DNA of 17,404 nt from Oscillospiraceae bacterium (lineage in GTDB: Bacteria > Bacillota_A > Clostridia > Oscillospirales > Oscillospiraceae), in NCBI GenBank assembly GCA_017545325.1, contig JAFWOX010000078.1, positions 1 through 17,404 of the forward strand. The letters are read 5' to 3'. Within the stretch, counting starts at the first letter, position 1. The number at the start of each line of letters is the position of its first letter. Positions 14,150 through 17,404 of the stretch are shown piece by piece. The translations under genes were made by a program, and so were the position numbers. The notes under the pieces are model-generated. The model had not been told where the DNA came from. It saw nothing but the letters and a program-made list of their open reading frames with translations, and did not search any database.

Positions 14150-15541
14150 ATGACGGTTTCCGATTTCTTTGCTTACATGAAGCCGGGGAAGATCGGCCAT
14201 CTGATCGGCATCGGCGGGGTGAGCATGTCCCCCCTGGCCGAGGTCCTGAAGAGCAAGGGCCTGACCATCCGGGGCTCCGATATGCAGGATAGTCCCGCGG
14301 TGGAGGCGCTGCGGCAGAAGGATATCCCCGTGGCCATCGGCCAGAAGGAGGAAAACGTGCGCGGCGCGGATTTCGTCGTCCGTACCGCCGCCGCCCGGGA
14401 TGACAATCCCGAGGTCAGAGCTGCCCGGGAGCTGGGGATCCCCCTGTTCGAGCGGACCCAGGCCTGGGGCGCCATTATGCAGCATTACCGCAACGGCGTC
14501 TGCGTCGCGGGGACCCACGGCAAGACCACCACCACCTCCATGCTCACCCATATCTGTATGGAGGCGGGACTGGATCCCACGGTGATGATCGGCGGCACCC
14601 TGCCCCTCCTGGGCTCCGGCTACCGCCTGGGCCGGGGCGACACCATTATACTGGAATCCTGCGAGTATTACAACTCATACCACAGCTTCAGCCCCACCAT
14701 CGCCATCATCCTGGATGTGGATGACGACCATCTGGATTTTTTCGGGGATCTGGCGCATGTGAAGGAATCCTTCCGCATCTTCGCGGAACGCACCCCGGCG
14801 GACGGGCTGGTGGTGGTGAACCGGGACGACGCGAATTCCATGTCTGCCCTGGAGGGGCTGGACCGGCCTGTGTGCACCTTCGGCTTCTCCCCCGAGGCGG
14901 ACGTGCGTCCGGATGGGCTGACCGAGGGCAGAGGCGCGGAATTCGACGTGCTCTACCGGGGAGAGAGATGGGGCCATATCCGCCTGCAGATCCCGGGCAG
15001 ACACAATGTATACAATGCCCTGGCGGCCTGCGCCGCCGCCATCCGTCTGGGAGTCAGCCCGGAGGCTGCCGCCCGGGGCCTGGGCGCCTTCCGGGGAGCG
15101 GGACGGCGGATCGAATTCAAGGGCAGCTGCAATGGGGCGGATATTTATGACGATTATGCCCACCACCCCAGCGAGTTCGCCGCGCTGATGCAGGCGGTGG
15201 CCCAGATGGACTACAAGCGGGTGCTGGCGGTGTTCCAGCCCCATACCTATACCCGCACCCAGCAGCATTTTGAGGATTTCGTGAAGGTCCTGTCCCTGCC
15301 GGACAAGGTCTGGCTGGCGGAGATCTACGCCGCCCGGGAGCAGAATACCCTGGGCGTCTCCTCCAGGGATCTGGCCGACCGGATCCCCGGAGCGGAGTAT
15401 TCCCCGGATTTTGCCGCCATCGCGGAAAGCGTACGGCGGGAGGCGAAGCCCGGGGATATGATCCTCACCGTGGGCGCGGGGGACGTGTACAAGGTCGGGG
15501 AAATGCTGGCGGAGCCCGGCACGGAACCGGCGAAGGCCTGA
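14150..15541 (+). CDS. UDP-N-acetylmuramate--L-alanine ligase
   Basis: 463 residues, normal for MurC. The N-terminal Rossmann-like domain has GIGGVSMSPLAEVL and a GSD motif. The ATP loop GTHGKTTTTSM is at 121-131, the central domain has ILDVDDDHLDFF (about 187-198), and the C-terminal domain has DDYAHHPSE and FQPHTYTRT. It adds L-alanine to UDP-MurNAc with ATP, the first amino-acid step of peptidoglycan precursor synthesis in the cytosol. The segment ESCEYYNSYHSFSP replaces the ESDgSF form of proteobacterial enzymes and fits the clostridial variant as I remember it. It stands alone, with promoter and terminator, rather than in a dcw cluster. Confidence 0.96.
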   Translation: MTVSDFFAYMKPGKIGHLIGIGGVSMSPLAEVLKSKGLTIRGSDMQDSPAVEALRQKDIPVAIGQKEENVRGADFVVRTAAARDDNPEVRAARELGIPLFERTQAWGAIMQHYRNGVCVAGTHGKTTTTSMLTHICMEAGLDPTVMIGGTLPLLGSGYRLGRGDTIILESCEYYNSYHSFSPTIAIILDVDDDHLDFFGDLAHVKESFRIFAERTPADGLVVVNRDDANSMSALEGLDRPVCTFGFSPEADVRPDGLTEGRGAEFDVLYRGERWGHIRLQIPGRHNVYNALAACAAAIRLGVSPEAAARGLGAFRGAGRRIEFKGSCNGADIYDDYAHHPSEFAALMQAVAQMDYKRVLAVFQPHTYTRTQQHFEDFVKVLSLPDKVWLAEIYAAREQNTLGVSSRDLADRIPGAEYSPDFAAIAESVRREAKPGDMILTVGAGDVYKVGEMLAEPGTEPAKA

Positions 15542-15571
15542 GCCCGAGAAAACCGGAGAACAGCGAAGCTT

Positions 15572-15616
15572 CGCCCGGGAGCTCTCCTCTGAGGAGAGTC
15601 GTCCCGGGCGGTTTTT
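15572..15616 (+). terminator. Terminator of murC
   Basis: The outer stem CGCCCGGGA / TCCCGGGCG and inner stem CTCTCC / GGAGAG form a long hairpin, followed by GTTTTTC. It lies about 30 bases after the murC stop. Confidence 0.9.
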
Positions 15617-15703
15617 CTGCGGAAAAAGCCGGATTCTACCCGGAAGGGGTGTTCTTTTTCCCCCGGAAATGGTACGATCCTGCTGCAAGGGAGGGAGCAT
15701 CCT

Positions 15704-16594
15704 GTGGACCTGCTGAAAATCGGAAGGTTTATCGCGGAGCGGAGGAAGACCTTGGGGCTGACCCAGAAACAGGTGGCGGAGAAGCTGGGGATGAGCGACA
15801 AATCCGTCTCCAAGTGGGAGCGCGGCGTCTGTCTGCCCGATGTATCCGTGTACCAGGAGCTCTGCGATATTCTGGGTATCAGCATCAATGAATTCCTGGC
15901 GGGGGAGCCCATCAGCCGGGAGGAACTGGAGAAACGGTCTGAGGACAACCTGATCCAGGTGACCGCAGAGGGAAAACGGCGGCAGAAAAAGCTGAAGGGG
16001 ATCGCCGCGATCCTTCTGGCGGTGGCGGTCCTGGCGCTGGCCGTCACGGGCTGGGTCCTCTTCCGGGACAAGGGGCCGGGAAACTACGTCGCCGCCCTGG
16101 ATCGGGAAAGCCCGGAGCAGAGAACAGCGGAGCTCCTTTCCGGCGTGGACGGCGCCTTCCTCTACCGGTATGAAACAAAGGCCCCGTATCGGAGGCTTAC
16201 CTTGACGGCATATCTCTACCGCAAGGGGGAGCCGGCTGACCATCAGGAGCTCGCCATAGAGAACGACGGCCCGCATCCTTCGGCAAGGGGAATGATCGTT
16301 CTGCTCCCCGACTTTTCCCGATTCTCTGTCAAAGTGATCCTGGCGGACGAAACCGGCAAGCTGTCCACGGAGCTCCCGATCCTGGAGGAGGCGGAGGGAA
16401 GGGAGTATTATGGCCGCGCTTCCGTCCGGATGGAGGGGACGCAGTCCATCCGCTTCGGGGAGGAGATGGGGCTGCTGGCCCTGATCTATGATCCAAAGGA
16501 AATGCGGGTAACGGACATCCGGTCCCTGGAGCAGGGGGATTTCTCCGGCGAGAACGAATACCTGTATTTCTTCACCGCCCGGTTCGACAAATAA
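15704..16594 (+). CDS. XRE-family regulator with membrane anchor and extracytoplasmic domain
   Basis: 296 residues from a GTG preceded by GGGAGGGAG. Residues 6-62 form a Cro/C1-type helix-turn-helix (LTQKQVAEKLGMSDKSVSKWE is the recognition region). A basic stretch KRRQKKLKG is followed by one membrane helix at about 99-120 (IAAILLAVAVLALAVTGWVLF). The remaining 175 residues should lie outside the cell and resemble no domain I know; they are rich in charged residues and predicted beta strands. Membrane-tethered XRE proteins of this shape are common in Clostridia and may sense envelope or peptide signals (inference). It follows murC but is separated by a strong terminator. A weak extended -10 element TGGTACGAT (15670-15678) lies upstream. 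Confidence 0.88.
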   Translation: MDLLKIGRFIAERRKTLGLTQKQVAEKLGMSDKSVSKWERGVCLPDVSVYQELCDILGISINEFLAGEPISREELEKRSEDNLIQVTAEGKRRQKKLKGIAAILLAVAVLALAVTGWVLFRDKGPGNYVAALDRESPEQRTAELLSGVDGAFLYRYETKAPYRRLTLTAYLYRKGEPADHQELAIENDGPHPSARGMIVLLPDFSRFSVKVILADETGKLSTELPILEEAEGREYYGRASVRMEGTQSIRFGEEMGLLALIYDPKEMRVTDIRSLEQGDFSGENEYLYFFTARFDK

Positions 16595-16601
16595 GGGCGA
16601 A

Positions 16602-16640
16602 CAAAGAAAAGAGCGCGGAAGGCCGGCCTTCCGCGCTCTT
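16602..16640 (-). terminator. Terminator of pnp (large perfect palindrome)
   Basis: A 32-base perfect palindrome with half-site AAGAGCGCGGAAGGCC (16609-16640) is followed on the minus strand by TTTTCTTTG. It lies 14 bases after the pnp stop and also 14 bases after the convergent XRE gene. The plus-strand tail (TTCATATTCC) is poor. Confidence 0.85.
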
Positions 16641-16654
16641 CATATTCCAGACTG

Positions 16655-17404
16655 TCAGTCCTTCAGCCCCTGCTGCTCCCGCTCCCGGTAGGCGTCCTTC
16701 CGGGACAGGTTCAGGCGGCCGCGCTCATCCACGCCCAGGCACTTGACCCAGGTCATGTCCCCCACATTCAGCACATCCTCCACCTTTTCGGTGCGCTTGA
16801 ACTCCAGGTCCTTGATGTGGACCATGCCCTCCTTGCCGGGCACCAGCTCCACAAAGGCGCCGATGGGGATGATCCGGGTGACCTTGCCGTAGTACAGAGC
16901 GCCGGTCTCCGGCACGAAGACGATGGCCTCCACCATCTGCATGGCCTTCTTGCAGTTTTCGATATCCAGGGAGGAGAAGTAGACCATGCCGTCCTCCTCC
17001 ACGTCCACCTTGGCGCCGGACTCGGCCACGATCTTCTGGATGGTCTTGCCGCCGCTGCCAATGACCTCCCGGATCTTGTTCACATCGATGCGCATGCTCA
17101 GCATCTTGGGCACGGTGGGGGCCAGCTCCGCCCGAGGCTCGGGGATGACGGGGAGCATGATCTCGTCCAGGATCTGGATCCGGGCCTCCCGGGTGATGTC
17201 CAGAGCGCTGCGGATGACCTCGGGAATGAGGCCGTCGTTCTTCAGGTCCATCTGGATGGCGGTGATACCGGCCTTGGTGCCGGCTACCTTGAAGTCCATC
17301 TCGCCGTGGAAGTCCTCCACGCCCTGAATATCGATAAAGGTGTTCCACTTATCCCCATCGGAGATGAGGCCGCAGGAGATGCCGGCAACCGGAGCCTTGA
17401 TGGG
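16655..17404 (-). CDS. Polyribonucleotide nucleotidyltransferase (PNPase), 3' part
   Basis: 249 residues, open at the window edge; the N-terminal two thirds are missing. Visible are the end of the second RNase PH domain (PIKAPVAGISCGLIS, then EDFHGEMDFKVAGTKAGITAIQMD), a KH domain (INVKIREVIGSGGKTIQKI-like segment, with the IGSGGKTI loop) and an S1 domain (GALYYGKVTRIIPIGAFVEL, then KEGMVHIKDL). PNPase is a phosphorolytic 3'-5' exoribonuclease that degrades mRNA as a trimer. The usual GDMDF motif reads GEMDF here. The C-terminus is short after S1, as in many Firmicutes. Confidence 0.96.
   Translation of the reverse strand, partial: PIKAPVAGISCGLISDGDKWNTFIDIQGVEDFHGEMDFKVAGTKAGITAIQMDLKNDGLIPEVIRSALDITREARIQILDEIMLPVIPEPRAELAPTVPKMLSMRIDVNKIREVIGSGGKTIQKIVAESGAKVDVEEDGMVYFSSLDIENCKKAMQMVEAIVFVPETGALYYGKVTRIIPIGAFVELVPGKEGMVHIKDLEFKRTEKVEDVLNVGDMTWVKCLGVDERGRLNLSRKDAYREREQQGLKD

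Noticed and set aside
14675..16276. 533-codon minus-strand frame across murC and the XRE gene
   Set aside because: It runs through the murC terminator and opposite two recognisable genes.

Overview
The window is GC-rich DNA that I read as chromosomal sequence from a Clostridia-type Bacillota bacterium, probably a gut anaerobe. Supporting this are strong AGGAGG-type ribosome sites, sigma-A promoters with 17-base spacers, an ECF-type folate S component under a tetrahydrofolate (THF) riboswitch, an XRE regulator with a membrane anchor, and an aldo/keto reductase fused to ferredoxin-type clusters. The species cannot be fixed from the sequence. I see no rRNA, tRNA, CRISPR array, IS element or phage gene.

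Layout. Bases 1-352 are non-coding and unusually structured: a chain of perfect hairpins ending in an intrinsic terminator. A promoter at 390-418 then drives a lipoprotein solute-binding protein (450-2231) and, behind an internal hairpin, a two-repeat cupin-like protein (2308-3294). A shared terminator separates these from a leftward block: a membrane protein of the lysylphosphatidylglycerol synthase/flippase family (5341-6375, probably longer), an aldo/keto reductase with two [4Fe-4S] motifs (4129-5271) and a short-chain dehydrogenase (3328-4122). A rightward isochorismatase-family hydrolase (6682-7212) faces the leftward translation operon infC-rpmI-rplT (8450-7300). That operon has a near-consensus promoter, a hairpin-rich leader and an apparent AUC start for infC. 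Upstream of it lies a zinc-ribbon membrane protein gene (9310-8634) broken by a one-base frameshift.

The best-defined regulatory unit is the leftward folate operon at 9455-12910: promoter, THF riboswitch, a terminator whose 3' arm contains the ribosome site of the first gene, then folC, folT and a second folC, tightly overlapped and closed by a strong terminator. The logic is folate uptake (FolT) followed by retention through polyglutamylation (FolC), switched by reduced folate. No de novo folate genes are in the window.

The last part is envelope and housekeeping. A leftward GT28/MGDG-synthase-like glycosyltransferase (12885-14003) is divergent from murC (14150-15541). Then come a membrane-anchored XRE regulator (15704-16594) and the 3' part of pnp (16655-17404, leftward, cut by the window edge).

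The strongest items for a second look are the hairpin chain at 1-352, the asymmetric cupin duplication, the folC-folT-folC operon with its riboswitch/terminator/ribosome-site overlap, the unusual start codons of infC and the flippase-like gene, and the frameshift in the zinc-ribbon gene.
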